A stretch of DNA of 64,000 bases from Massilia horti (lineage in GTDB: Bacteria; Pseudomonadota; Gammaproteobacteria; Burkholderiales; Burkholderiaceae_D). Position numbers and translations under genes: made by a program. Under the pieces are notes generated by a model. The model searched no databases. It saw nothing but the letters and a program-made list of their open reading frames with translations, and was not told where the DNA came from. Each line of letters begins with the position of its first letter. Within the stretch, counting starts at the first letter, position 1. The stretch is from assembly GCF_004614195.1 (NCBI RefSeq), contig NZ_SPUM01000007.1, forward strand, positions 33,330 to 97,329, written 5' to 3'. Below are positions 36,263 through 45,434 of the stretch, in pieces.

Positions 36263-36709
36263 TCAGTAGGCCAGGCGCAGGCGCCGGTACAGGAAGCCCA
36301 GCACGAACAGTGGACCGATCAGCAGGAAGCGCAGGTCTTCCATGAACGACGGCTTTTTGCCTTCGATCTGGTGGCCGATGAACTGGCCGATCCAGGCCAC
36401 GACGAAGATCGCCAGCGACACCGGCAGCACGGTCAAAGGCGGCATCAGCGCGAGCAGGGCCAGCATCACGGCGCTCATCGCCAGCATGCCGAACGCGAAC
36501 GGGCGCGACAGCCTCCAGTAGTAGGCCAGGGCGAGCCCGCTTGCGGCCAGCGCCGCCAGCGGGTGGAGCGACCACAAAATGCCGAGCAGGGTGAACACGA
36601 TGACCGGCACGCACACGATGTGAATCCATTCATTGGTTGGATGGCGGTGGCTCTCGGCGTACCTGGTCAGCAGTACGTGGATGCTGCGCGGTTCGGAATT
36701 GGGTGCCAT
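36263..36709 (-). CDS. DUF962/Mpo1-like membrane protein
   Basis: 148 residues with four hydrophobic segments. Conserved His residues lie in YAESHRHPTNEWIHIVCVP and in FIGHQIEGKKPSFMEDL, the signature of the DUF962/YGL010w family. The yeast member Mpo1 is an iron-dependent 2-hydroxy fatty-acid dioxygenase; the bacterial role is not settled. The ATG at 36709 starts the conserved part, and the frame to 36763 adds residues without similarity. Inner membrane. Confidence 0.85.
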   Translation of the reverse strand: MAPNSEPRSIHVLLTRYAESHRHPTNEWIHIVCVPVIVFTLLGILWSLHPLAALAASGLALAYYWRLSRPFAFGMLAMSAVMLALLALMPPLTVLPVSLAIFVVAWIGQFIGHQIEGKKPSFMEDLRFLLIGPLFVLGFLYRRLRLAY

Positions 36710-36850
36710 GGCATCTCTCGCGTCGATGATGGGAAGCGCGACGATTCTACACCGACGGATCAAACTGCCAACGCCAGGCGGGACCTTGGTCCAATTGACC
36801 TGGCCCGGTAGCGTCTCGAAGATGGCTTGTCATTCTTCGTGGGAGGCATC

Positions 36851-37633
36851 ATGAAACTCGACGGGAAGAGCGCAATCGTCACCGGTGCCGCCAGCGGCAT
36901 CGGACGCGAAATCGCGCTGACGTTCGGACGCAAAGGAGCGAAAGTGGCGATCGCCGACCTGAACCTCGCGGCGGCCGAAGAAGCGGCGGCGGCGATCAGC
37001 GCCCTGGGCACCGACGCCATGGGCGTGGCGATGGACGTCGCCAATGAAGAACAGGTGAACGCGGGCGTGGACGCGGTGGCGGCCAAGTGGGGCGGAGTCG
37101 ACATCCTGGTCAGCAATGCCGGCATCCAGATCGTGAACCCGATCGTGGACTATACGCTGGCCGACTGGAAGAAGATGCTGGCGATCCACCTGGACGGCGC
37201 TTTCCTGACTACGCGTGCCTGCATGCGCCACATGTACAGCAGCGGACGCGGCGGCACGATCATCTACATCGGCTCGGTCCACTCGAAGGAAGCCTCGGCG
37301 CTCAAGTGCGCCTATGTCACCGCCAAGCACGGGCTGGAGGGACTGGCCAAGGTCGTCGCCAAGGAGGGCGCGAAGCACAACGTGCGCTCCAACCTGATCG
37401 CGCCTGGCTACGTGCGCACGCCGCTGGTGGACAAGCAGATTCCTGAGCAGGCGCGCGAACTGGGCATCAGCGAAGAGGACGTGATCAAAAACGTTATGCT
37501 CAAGGACACTGTCGACGGCCAGTTCACCACAGTGGAGGACGTGGCGCAGGCGGTGCTGTTCTGTGCCACGTTCCCGTCCAATGCGCTGACCGGGCAGTCG
37601 CTGGTCGTGTCGCACGGCTGGTTCATGCAATAG
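36851..37633 (+). CDS. D-3-hydroxybutyrate dehydrogenase
   Basis: 260-residue short-chain dehydrogenase. The NAD-binding motif is [12 protein letters not shown] (residues 12-23), and the catalytic Tyr-x3-Lys is in [13 protein letters not shown]. The C-terminal SHGWFMQ is diagnostic of the 3-hydroxybutyrate dehydrogenase group. It interconverts 3-hydroxybutyrate and acetoacetate in polyhydroxybutyrate turnover. The ATG at 36851 has GGGAGG upstream. An alpha/beta hydrolase resembling PHB-depolymerase-type esterases is encoded 5.6 kb away, but no phasin or synthase lies nearby. Confidence 0.9.
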   Translation: MKLDGKSAIVTGAASGIGREIALTFGRKGAKVAIADLNLAAAEEAAAAISALGTDAMGVAMDVANEEQVNAGVDAVAAKWGGVDILVSNAGIQIVNPIVDYTLADWKKMLAIHLDGAFLTTRACMRHMYSSGRGGTIIYIGSVHSKEASALKCAYVTAKHGLEGLAKVVAKEGAKHNVRSNLIAPGYVRTPLVDKQIPEQARELGISEEDVIKNVMLKDTVDGQFTTVEDVAQAVLFCATFPSNALTGQSLVVSHGWFMQ

Positions 37634-37642
37634 CGGGGCGCG

Positions 37643-39007
37643 ATGATGCCCTGGAACCGGCGCTACAGCCTGGCCAGCTACCTGCGCTCGGCGCTGTGGG
37701 TCGCCCCGGTGCTCGCGGTGGTGGTGTCGATGGCGGTCAAGCGGCTGTCGGAAGTGCTGGCCGCGTGGCTGGTGGCGGGCGGGGTGTATGACCGGCGCAC
37801 CGGCTTCTGGGGGATCGACGAGACCGAGGCGCATTCGCTGCTCGAGCGGATTTTTACGCTGAACCTGTCGTGCCTGGTGTTCGCGTTCGGCTCGATGCTG
37901 GTGGCGATCCAGGTCGCCAGCGGCCAGTACACGCCGCGCGTCATCGCCACCACGCTGCTGCGCGACCGGGTGATCCGGCTGATCGTTGGGCTGTTCGCGT
38001 TCGGCATGTTGTGGGCCAACCGGACGCTCATCGAACTGGGCCAGATGCGCGAGGTGCCACAGTTACAGGTCTTCCTCGCCTCGATCTTTGGGCTGGCGTC
38101 GCTGGTTGCTTTCATCGTGCTGATCGACTATGGCGCGCGTTCATTGCGCCCGGTGAGCCTGGTGCAGCGCGTCGGGCAGCAGGGCATGGCAGTGATCAAA
38201 CAGGTTTATCCGGCGCTGCTTGGCCAGGCGCGCACGCACAGGCCGCAACCGACCGCCGACGCCGATGGATTGCCGGATGTGCCAACGCGCGTCATCTACC
38301 ACAAGGGCAAGTCGGCGATCGTGCTGGCGCTGCATCTGGACGGACTGGCAGGCGCAGCGCAACGGGCCGGCTGCGTGTTCGAGTTCGCGCCCCAGGTCGG
38401 CGATTTCGTCGGCATGGACGAGCCCTTGTTCTACGTGTACGGGAACGCCGGCGCCATCATTGATGACCGCGTGCGCGGCATGGTGGCGTTCGGCGCCGAG
38501 CGCACGATGGAGCAGGACCCGATGTTCGCGTTCCGGATCGAGGTCGACATTGCGCTCAAGGCGCTGTCGGCGGCGATCAATGACCCGACTACCGCGGTGC
38601 TGGTGATCGACCAGCTGCAGCGCATGCTGGGCATGGTCGGCAAGCGGGCGCTGCACGATAACAAGATCCGGGACGGCAGCGGCCAGCCGCGCCTCATCCT
38701 GCGTACCCCGAACTGGGAAGACTACGTCCACATGTGTTTTCGCGAGATCCGTCAATGCGGCGCCGGCAGCCTGCAGATCGAGCGGCGCTTGCGGGCGATG
38801 GTTCAGCAGCTGCTCGCCACGCTGCCGGCGCAGCGCCATCCCGCGTTGCATGTCGAGCGCGAACTGCTGGACCTGGAGGTACAGCGAGAGCACATGTTCA
38901 AGCAGGACAGCGCGCTGGCGCGGATTCCCGATTCGCAGGGGCTGGGCGGCGCGGCGGGCGCGCCCGGGATGCGCGGCCATGCGCCGGCTGCCCAGACGCG
39001 GCACTAG
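37643..39007 (+). CDS. DUF2254-family membrane protein
   Basis: 454 residues. The N-terminal half has four to five transmembrane segments, and the block FAFGSMLVAIQVASGQYTPR followed by LLRDRVIRLIVG is characteristic of DUF2254. The C-terminal half is soluble and includes AAINDPTTAVLVIDQLQRML. Function of the family is unknown; an ion-channel or sensory role has been suggested by topology only. It starts 9 bases after the dehydrogenase and is probably co-transcribed. Confidence 0.82.
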   Translation: MMPWNRRYSLASYLRSALWVAPVLAVVVSMAVKRLSEVLAAWLVAGGVYDRRTGFWGIDETEAHSLLERIFTLNLSCLVFAFGSMLVAIQVASGQYTPRVIATTLLRDRVIRLIVGLFAFGMLWANRTLIELGQMREVPQLQVFLASIFGLASLVAFIVLIDYGARSLRPVSLVQRVGQQGMAVIKQVYPALLGQARTHRPQPTADADGLPDVPTRVIYHKGKSAIVLALHLDGLAGAAQRAGCVFEFAPQVGDFVGMDEPLFYVYGNAGAIIDDRVRGMVAFGAERTMEQDPMFAFRIEVDIALKALSAAINDPTTAVLVIDQLQRMLGMVGKRALHDNKIRDGSGQPRLILRTPNWEDYVHMCFREIRQCGAGSLQIERRLRAMVQQLLATLPAQRHPALHVERELLDLEVQREHMFKQDSALARIPDSQGLGGAAGAPGMRGHAPAAQTRH

Positions 39008-39030
39008 CGGTTGCAGGTAGAATCCGATGC

Positions 39031-39549
39031 ATGACCAGACTCGTCGAAGACCAACACATACGAAAGCGATGCTTCGCTCCTGTTGTCGATGACCGGACCC
39101 GCCTCCTCGTGCTCGGAAGCCTGCCGGGCGACCGTTCGCTCGCGCGGCAGGAATACTACGGCAACGCACAAAATTGCTTCTGGAAGTTGATATTCGATGT
39201 AATCGGCCTGGATCAGGTGCCGATCGACTACGCATCACGCTTGCAAGCGCTGCTGGCAACAGGTGTCGGCCTGTGGGATGTAGTGGCGGAGGCTGACCGC
39301 GAAGGCAGTCTTGATCATCGAATCCGCCGTCAAGCGGGGAATGATTTGATCGGGCTGATCGGTCGCTTGCCTTGCTTAGCAGCCATTGCTTTCAATGGTG
39401 GGATAGCTGCGCGGCTGGGTTTGAGGGCCCTGGGTGAGCATGCCGCGCGATATCAAATCGTCAGGCTTCCATCCAGCAGTCCGGCTTACACACTTGCCTA
39501 TGCTGAAAAATTGACCGCATGGCGGACCTTGCGCGAATATTTGCTGTGA
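39031..39549 (+). CDS. DNA-deoxyinosine glycosylase (uracil-DNA glycosylase family 6)
   Basis: 172 residues of the UDG superfamily. Motif 1 is GSLPGDRSLARQEYYGN with NCFW after it, which is the family-6 (hypoxanthine-DNA glycosylase) form lacking the catalytic Asp of classic Ung. Later blocks are VGLWDVV and RLPSSSPAY. These enzymes remove deaminated adenine from DNA, starting base-excision repair. It starts 23 bases after the DUF2254 gene. A remnant with similar C-terminal sequence exists at 42213-42356. Confidence 0.87.
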   Translation: MTRLVEDQHIRKRCFAPVVDDRTRLLVLGSLPGDRSLARQEYYGNAQNCFWKLIFDVIGLDQVPIDYASRLQALLATGVGLWDVVAEADREGSLDHRIRRQAGNDLIGLIGRLPCLAAIAFNGGIAARLGLRALGEHAARYQIVRLPSSSPAYTLAYAEKLTAWRTLREYLL

Positions 39550-39564
39550 TAAGGAAGCAGTAGC

Positions 39565-41346
39565 ATGCCTTGGACGAACGAACCTACACTGATGGACAAC
39601 AGAACGACGTTACTGGACTTGATCTCCCCCACGGCCTTGCGCGCTTTAGCCGGCACCAAATCGTTTCAACTTGGCAAAGAATATTTTAACGAGGGTGCAG
39701 TCAGCAACCTCACAGTATCGGCCGGCGCCGTTCGCGCGCAGGTGGCAGGGACGGAGTCATATCGCGTTGTATTGCGAATAGACACAGGAGAGCTGTCTCA
39801 CCACTGCAGTTGTCCACACGCTGGCGCCGGTTATTTTTGCAAACACTGTGTGGCGGTCGGCTTCGCTTGGGTCGCGAGCATGGAAGAATTGCCAGCGCAG
39901 GCCGAGTCACGCGCGAAGAAAAAACGGCGCGACCCCTGGTGCGAGATTCAAAGCTACTTGTGCAGGCAAGAGGCCGAGGTGTTGATTGCCCTTGTACTCA
40001 ATGCAGCGCGGCGCGACGACAGCCTCTACCGATCTCTTCTGCTGAAGGCGGAGCGCGACATGGGCGGCGCCGACCTTTCCAAGATTTATCACAAGGCGAT
40101 CGATGACGCCACCCGCACTGGTGGTCTTGTTGCATGGAATGAAGTTGGACCGCTGCTGACAACGTTGGACGACGTCGTCGATTCCCTGGCAGAACTGTTG
40201 CAGCCGGCAACAAGCGGCATGCTAGTTGAGTTGCTGGAATATGCGATCGAGCGCATAGAGACGATGCTGGCAGAAGTCGATGATTCTGGTGGCGGTTTTG
40301 GGGAAATCGTCACTCGCCTGGGCGAGCTGCATCTGGAGGCTTGCCGCGTGTCGATGCCTGACCCTGAGGTGCTGGCCGGGCGCCTGTTGCGTCTGGAGAT
40401 GACGTTGCCATTCGGGATATGGAACTTCGATCCGTTCGACTATCAGGAGATTCTCGGTGAGAAAGGATTGCAGCGCTATCGCGAGCTGGCGTTGGCCAAA
40501 TGGCGCACAATCGAACCGCGTACAGGGCGTGGAGACTACGACGCCGCTCGCACAGCGATTACCCGCATCATGGAACGCTTGGCGGAAGAAAGCGGCGACG
40601 TCCATCAACTGGTCGAAATTAAATCACGTGATCTGTCGTCCGCTTTTCATTATCTCGAAATAGCCGAACTTTTGGGCACAGCCGGGGAGGTAAAGCAAGC
40701 GCTGGAATGGGCCGAGCGTGGCCTGGCGGCGTTTCCGGAGCGCACCGACAACCGCTTGCGCGATTTCCTCGTCTCGATTTATTTGCAATGCGGTCGGGAG
40801 GATGAGGCATTGCAGCTGACCTGGATACAATTTGAAGAGCACCAATCACTGGAAAACTACAAGAAACTCTCCCGGGCGGCCAAGGAGACCGAGCGGTGGC
40901 ATGCGCAGCGTGAGCGGGCCTTGTCCGTGGTCGATGCCGCCATCGCAGCAAGAGCTGCCGAAGGTTACTGGGGACGCCGGCCGGCGGCGCCGGATTTCTC
41001 CTTGCGGGTGGCAATCGCGTTATGGGAAAGCGATCTCGATGCGGCCTGGAGGTACGCGAACCTTGGCGTTTGCGACCGGGGGCTGCTGGTCGCACTGGCC
41101 GGCAAGCTTGAAATGAAACGACTTGACGATGCCATTGAACTGTATCGCAGGATCGTACCTGTTTTGCTTGAGCAGACTAACAATGCGGCTTATGAGGAAG
41201 TGATCGGGCTGGTGAAGAAAATGGCTGGAGCCCTAAGCACTCATCAGCGTGGCGACGAGCTGGCTCCTTATTTGGAGTATTTGCGCGTGGAGTTTAAGCG
41301 CAAACGCAATTTCATCAAGTTGCTCGATCGACTCGCTGGCGCTTGA
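39565..41346 (+). CDS. SWIM zinc-finger protein
   Basis: 593 residues. The SWIM finger (C-x-C-xn-C-x-H) is in HHCSCPHAGAGYFCKHCVAV near residue 80 and is predicted to bind DNA or protein. The remaining 450 residues are helical with repeat-like segments (LEIAELLGTAGEVKQALEWA, YLQCGREDEALQL) similar to TPR units. No helicase or nuclease domain is present, unlike many SWIM proteins. ATG 39565 has AAGGAAG 8 bases upstream. Base composition is lower in GC than the core. Function not known. Confidence 0.82.
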   Translation: MPWTNEPTLMDNRTTLLDLISPTALRALAGTKSFQLGKEYFNEGAVSNLTVSAGAVRAQVAGTESYRVVLRIDTGELSHHCSCPHAGAGYFCKHCVAVGFAWVASMEELPAQAESRAKKKRRDPWCEIQSYLCRQEAEVLIALVLNAARRDDSLYRSLLLKAERDMGGADLSKIYHKAIDDATRTGGLVAWNEVGPLLTTLDDVVDSLAELLQPATSGMLVELLEYAIERIETMLAEVDDSGGGFGEIVTRLGELHLEACRVSMPDPEVLAGRLLRLEMTLPFGIWNFDPFDYQEILGEKGLQRYRELALAKWRTIEPRTGRGDYDAARTAITRIMERLAEESGDVHQLVEIKSRDLSSAFHYLEIAELLGTAGEVKQALEWAERGLAAFPERTDNRLRDFLVSIYLQCGREDEALQLTWIQFEEHQSLENYKKLSRAAKETERWHAQRERALSVVDAAIAARAAEGYWGRRPAAPDFSLRVAIALWESDLDAAWRYANLGVCDRGLLVALAGKLEMKRLDDAIELYRRIVPVLLEQTNNAAYEEVIGLVKKMAGALSTHQRGDELAPYLEYLRVEFKRKRNFIKLLDRLAGA

Positions 41347-41408
41347 GCAGGCCCATGTTATGGTCCGGACCAAGGCAACCCGACTGGCCATGCTCATGTC
41401 GACAGCAT

Positions 41409-41846
41409 TTAATATGCCATTGGCTGTGTCAGTAGTTGGGCACGGATGCCAAATTCCTTTCCGGCCGCCGCCATGCCGCCATCAAAAGTATATACAGTCG
41501 CATCATGAGCGGCAGCGATAGCAAGGTGCAACGCGTCGGCAGCGCGCAAAGCAGTGGCCCAGCCGTCCAGCAATAGTGCGGCTTGGCTATGGTTGACGTC
41601 CTCGATAGCGATGCGGCGCAGGTGCGGGGCGACCAACCGGCTGTAGGTGTCGAATACCTCGTGTGCCATTGCGAGTTCAATCTGTTTCGTTCGTATCTTT
41701 AGCCCTATTGCCGATAGCAGTTCAACCTCTGTCCAACCGCTAATTGCCAACGGAGAACCTGCGCTGCGCATAAACGCATCGGCTGCTTCGCTTCCGGCCT
41801 CTGGCGTCAAGTAGGCCACCAACACGCTGGTGTCGACATAACGCAT
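41409..41846 (-). CDS. vapC: VapC-type PIN-domain toxin
   Basis: 145 residues forming one PIN domain. Acidic residues for metal binding are in VDTSVLVAYL (Asp5), WTEVELLSA (Glu) and ALRAADALHLA (Asp), with another at YTFDGGM. VapC toxins are ribonucleases that cut tRNA or rRNA when the antitoxin decays. The gene begins at the last base of the antitoxin gene, the usual VapBC order. It is in AT-richer accessory DNA. Confidence 0.88.
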   Translation of the reverse strand: MRYVDTSVLVAYLTPEAGSEAADAFMRSAGSPLAISGWTEVELLSAIGLKIRTKQIELAMAHEVFDTYSRLVAPHLRRIAIEDVNHSQAALLLDGWATALRAADALHLAIAAAHDATVYTFDGGMAAAGKEFGIRAQLLTQPMAY

Positions 41847-42082
41847 CAGCTACGATTACTTTCACGCAAGCTACGGATAAACGCGCCTGCATCGCCAGGT
41901 TGCCGCGGCATTTTCGCACGCAGTTCGGCCAAACTAGGAAGTTGTTGCTGCGGCGGCTGCGTTGCAATGAGCCGCACAACCGGCTTCCCGCGTTTGGTGA
42001 TGGTGACTTCCTCACCCGCCTCGACCAGCTCGATTAATTGACTAAGATGCGCCTTGGCGTCAGCTAAATTGACGGTTCGCAT
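41846..42082 (-). CDS. Phd/YefM-type antitoxin of the VapC module
   Basis: 78 residues with the Phd/YefM N-terminal fold: MRTVNLADAKAHLSQLIELV followed by GEEVTITKRGKPVVRLI. The C-terminal 30 residues are the flexible toxin-neutralising tail. It should bind its own promoter and the PIN toxin encoded immediately downstream (1-base overlap). Confidence 0.88.
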   Translation of the reverse strand: MRTVNLADAKAHLSQLIELVEAGEEVTITKRGKPVVRLIATQPPQQQLPSLAELRAKMPRQPGDAGAFIRSLRESNRS

Positions 42083-42212
42083 AGAACACTCATGACTATC
42101 TAATTGGTCATCTCAATGTACCATAAACGCATCTTCCTGCAACGACGCATATCGGCGCGGGTACTCAGCGCGCCTCAACTCTCTCTCTCTCAGAGGGTGT
42201 CAAATTGACCAG

Positions 42213-42356
42213 AAAATTAACAAATTCTGGAAGGGGCTGGATGTCGCAATCAGTAACGCAACGCACAACCGCTTGATCGAAGTGATCGAAACGCTGCCTC
42301 GTTTGCGTGCGATTGCCTTGGACGGCGCGACCGCCGCCCGCATTGCCCCCATCTGA
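42213..42356 (+). pseudogene. Remnant of a UDG-family DNA glycosylase gene
   Basis: About 46 codons open to TGA at 42354. The peptide NRLIEVIETLPRLRAIALDG-ATAARI aligns residue by residue with NDLIGLIGRLPCLAAIAFNG-GIAARL of the deoxyinosine glycosylase at 39031. The preceding GLDV matches its GLWDV. The rest of the gene is absent, so this is a decayed second copy. The flanking 42083-42426 interval has no other gene, and a CT repeat lies at about 42178-42191. Confidence 0.45.
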
Positions 42357-42426
42357 AGGCACGCATTGCTTTCCTGGTAAAATTATCAATATAGAAATCC
42401 AACGCGACAGAAGGATGGCACGGTCA

Positions 42427-43425
42427 ATGTTCTCGACACTTTGTGCAGGCTTGAAGGCCACGTTCTGTGGGGCAGGTTGGAGGTCAGCGCCACGTGCGCC
42501 GGTCGTGTCGGAAAGCCTCATGCGGCCGGAAGGTGAGCGCCATTATTTGTTGGCATTGCCCAGCAAGACCGCGACCGGCAAGCGACCGTTGGTGGTTGCA
42601 ATGCATGGTGCCGGGGCCTCGGCCAAACAGCTCTTCGGGATGGCGTTCCCGCCATCGCCGCTGTCGATGTGGCTGGAAATCGCCGAGCGTGAGCAGGTTG
42701 TGGTCGCCGCTGCCGATGCCGGAAAAGGCGGCTGGAATGATTGCTTCGCGGGCGCAGAGCGGGTCGCCAAAAAGGACGATGTCGCTTTCATCGGCGCGAT
42801 CATCGATCGCGCAATTGCCGAACATGAAGTCGATTCCGAACGTGTTTATGTGATCGGGGTGTCCCGTGGCGGACTGCTGGCCTACCGGGTCGCTACCGAA
42901 ATCCCGCACAAACTGGCCGCGTTCTCGGCCGTTCTGGCCTGTATGCCGCCGCCGGATCGGGCCCGGATGCCCGAGGCGGCATTGCCGGCGCTGATTTTCG
43001 GGTGCACCTGCGATCCCTTTTTTCCCTACCAGGGGGGTAAGTATTTCTATACCCTTGGCTTCTTGGATTCAGTAGCCAGTATCGAGGAAAGTGCGAAGAT
43101 CTGGCGTGAGCTGGCCGGATTGCCCGATGCGCCCGTGGTGTCCAACATCGCGCATCGCAATTCGTGGGACAAAACGCGCACGACGTACTATCTCTGGGGG
43201 GAGGGATCCGACCAGATGCAGATCGGGCTGTACAAGATCGAACGCGGTGGGCATGCCGAGCCGAGCTGCGTCCAACGTTATCCCTACTTCATCAACAAGC
43301 TGGTCGGCCCGCAAAACGCCGATTTTGAGGTGGCCGAGGCTGCGTGGGACTTCTTCAAACACAAGCGTTCCCGCCGCACTGAAACCGCCAGCTTGAAGGA
43401 GACAGTGGAGATCGTCGAACAATGA
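42427..43425 (+). CDS. Alpha/beta-hydrolase of the PHB-depolymerase/LpqC esterase type
   Basis: 332 residues. The core starts at RHYLLALPSKTATGKRPLVV, with the oxyanion region MHGAGASA and nucleophile elbow GVSRGG near residue 155. Asp and His complete the triad later in the chain; a His is in KIERGGHAEPSC. Proteins of this kind hydrolyse short polyesters or aromatic esters. ATG 42427 is chosen because GAAGGA lies 11 bases before it, while the ATG at 42415 has none at a usable distance. No signal peptide was recognised with certainty. It overlaps the glycosyltransferase gene by 4 bases. Confidence 0.75.
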   Translation: MFSTLCAGLKATFCGAGWRSAPRAPVVSESLMRPEGERHYLLALPSKTATGKRPLVVAMHGAGASAKQLFGMAFPPSPLSMWLEIAEREQVVVAAADAGKGGWNDCFAGAERVAKKDDVAFIGAIIDRAIAEHEVDSERVYVIGVSRGGLLAYRVATEIPHKLAAFSAVLACMPPPDRARMPEAALPALIFGCTCDPFFPYQGGKYFYTLGFLDSVASIEESAKIWRELAGLPDAPVVSNIAHRNSWDKTRTTYYLWGEGSDQMQIGLYKIERGGHAEPSCVQRYPYFINKLVGPQNADFEVAEAAWDFFKHKRSRRTETASLKETVEIVEQ

Positions 43426-44702
43426 AGATCGGCATGCTCACATGGGGCAGTCACGGTGATATCCGCCCATTTCTCGCCCTGGCTGACGGCCTGCAGGCGG
43501 CGGGGCACGATGTCCACCTGGTCATCACTTGCATCGAGGCCGATGCCTACATCAATGTCGGGTCAAGGCAGGGCGTGAAAATCACGGTTTTGAGGCCCCT
43601 GAACTTCAGTCCCGAACAGGCGGAACTCGTCGGCCAGACCGCCTACAGCATCCGCAATCCGATGACGCAGATGGCAACGCTGCTGCGCATGGCGTTTGCG
43701 CCAGCCGAGGATGCCATGTTCGAAGCAGCCCAGCGCTTGTGCGCCGAATCGGAGCTGTTGATCGGCCACTATTTCATGTATCCGCTGCAGATTGCGGCGG
43801 AACACGCGGGGCTGCCCTACGTCAGCGTGCTGTTGACGCACGCGGCCATCCCGAGCGCCTACCATCACCCGCTCAGTGTGCCCATGCTTGGAAAGCCCGG
43901 AAATCGCCTGCTTTGGTGGCTATCCCGGGTGCTGCTCAATCGGACCATCAAACAATATCCGGACCGGCTCCGCCGCCAGCTTGGCATGCGGCCCATGCGC
44001 GATATTGTCTCGGAGGTCTGGCTCTCGCGCCATCTCACCCTGGTGGCGGTCAGTCCCCAGATTTGCGAGCGGCAGGCGGACTGGCCCGCATCGATCCAGG
44101 TCTGCGGTTTCCTGGATCGCCCAAACTGCGAACTGGAAGGCGCCATTCCGGAATCGCTGTCTGCCTTCCTTGCGGCTGGCGAGGCGCCAATCTACATGAC
44201 CTTTGGCAGTTGGATGCCCAAGGACGTGCAAGGCCAGACGGTGGCACTGCGGCTACTGACCGAGGCCGCAAACCGCGCAAACTGCCGCGCGATCATTCAA
44301 TGCCATGCGTGGGAAGCCTGCGGCTTTACTTCAAGCGACCGGATCCTGTACATCGCCGCCGCGCCACATCAACAGATTTTCCCGCATTGCTTCGCGGTCT
44401 TGCACCACGGCGGGGCCGGGACGACGCAGTCGGCAACGCTGGCGGGGAAGCCGTCGATTGTCGTGGCCAATATCAGCGAGCAGGAGCACTGGGGCCGCGA
44501 ACTGTTCCGTATAGGCACTGCCGGCAAGCCCACCAAGCGGCGCAATGTCACAGCAAGTGCCCTTGCCAGGCAAATCCGGCATGTGCGTGATACGCCTCGG
44601 ATGACGGACCAGGCGCGAAAGATCGCGGACGCCATGCGGAAGGAGAATGGGGTGGCAGAGGCGGTGCGATGGATCGGCGGTGGTGATGCCTGCGGCATTT
44701 AA
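43422..44702 (+). CDS. GT1-family (UGT/rhamnosyltransferase-like) glycosyltransferase
   Basis: 426 residues with GT-B fold. The N-terminus is MLTWGSHGDIRPFLALADGL, the typical start of GT1 enzymes acting on small lipophilic acceptors. The donor site is the C-terminal APHQQIFPHCFAVLHHGGAG block, where HHGGAGTT is the nucleotide-binding signature of macrolide, sterol and rhamnolipid-type transferases. It overlaps the esterase gene (ATGA), so the pair probably modifies one compound. Soluble, cytoplasmic. No biosynthetic genes for an acceptor are near. Confidence 0.86.
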   Translation: MKIGMLTWGSHGDIRPFLALADGLQAAGHDVHLVITCIEADAYINVGSRQGVKITVLRPLNFSPEQAELVGQTAYSIRNPMTQMATLLRMAFAPAEDAMFEAAQRLCAESELLIGHYFMYPLQIAAEHAGLPYVSVLLTHAAIPSAYHHPLSVPMLGKPGNRLLWWLSRVLLNRTIKQYPDRLRRQLGMRPMRDIVSEVWLSRHLTLVAVSPQICERQADWPASIQVCGFLDRPNCELEGAIPESLSAFLAAGEAPIYMTFGSWMPKDVQGQTVALRLLTEAANRANCRAIIQCHAWEACGFTSSDRILYIAAAPHQQIFPHCFAVLHHGGAGTTQSATLAGKPSIVVANISEQEHWGRELFRIGTAGKPTKRRNVTASALARQIRHVRDTPRMTDQARKIADAMRKENGVAEAVRWIGGGDACGI

Positions 44703-45001
44703 GGCGCTTGCCCAAGAAATCCGGCTTCGCGTTGGTGTCGTATGGCGAGTATTAATACGGCGTCATAATTTGCTTCATAGCTGTAGAGAGCGACATATCC
44801 AGTTCTGCCCTGTGAGATGACAAGTTCTCGAAGTCCAGACTCCACCTGCCGACCAATTAGAGGATGGCGAGCGAGGATACTCACGGCCTCATCGATCAGG
44901 TCGAGCGCTTCCAGCTGAATGCTGACACCTTGCCCAGATAGAAAATCGCTGATGCGTTCAAGGTCGGACAGGGCTTGGCTGGAATAGCTTATTTTCGCCA
45001 T
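44699..45001 (-). CDS. ParE/RelE-superfamily toxin
   Basis: 100 residues with the ParE fold pattern: KISYSSQALSDLERISDFL at the N-terminus, ARHPLIGRQV in the middle and VLILAIRHQREAGF near the end. ParE toxins usually poison DNA gyrase. It overlaps the ribbon-helix-helix antitoxin gene by 13 bases and converges on the glycosyltransferase by 4 bases. Confidence 0.88.
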   Translation of the reverse strand: MAKISYSSQALSDLERISDFLSGQGVSIQLEALDLIDEAVSILARHPLIGRQVESGLRELVISQGRTGYVALYSYEANYDAVLILAIRHQREAGFLGQAP

Positions 45002-45273
45002 GCCTTGGCGTCTGGCCTGGGTGCCTGATTGTCGGCGATTCGTTTGCGCAGATAGGTACGCACTTCATCAGCATCATGTCCAAGCCCGCTTTGGCGCATC
45101 TCTTCGCGTGCCGCGAGCGCCTGTCCCACAAATTGTGAACGTTGTTCTACGGCGTCGGCGGCTTGCCGGATAGCGTCTACCATGAACGCATGGGGGCTGA
45201 TGCCCAATTCCTGGGCTGCCTTAGCTGCCCGTTGTTTGAGTTCTTCGGAAAGTTTGAGTGAGGTTGTCGACAT
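44989..45273 (-). CDS. ParD/CopG-type antitoxin
   Basis: 94 residues. The ribbon-helix-helix starts TTSLKLSEELKQRAAKAAQE and continues GISPHAFMVDAIRQ, giving the beta strand and two helices that bind the operon operator. The C-terminal half would wrap the toxin. Upstream of the ParE gene as is normal for parDE. Confidence 0.87.
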   Translation of the reverse strand: MSTTSLKLSEELKQRAAKAAQELGISPHAFMVDAIRQAADAVEQRSQFVGQALAAREEMRQSGLGHDADEVRTYLRKRIADNQAPRPDAKAWRK

Positions 45274-45434
45274 GGTGAGCGAATGTGTGGGCCGGTGTTA
45301 CTAGGGTAGCACCTTCGCCACGCAACCTTCAAGTGGCGCGTTTGGAAGATGCCAAATTCCCCAAAATAGCAACCGGTACTGATGTCGGAAGCGACTCGCG
45401 GTACGATCATCTTCTTGGTAAGAGGGAGCCGATC

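Noticed and set aside
42165..42521. 118-codon minus frame
   Set aside because: It runs through the CT-repeat, the glycosylase relic and the esterase start in antisense, without any protein-like signature.
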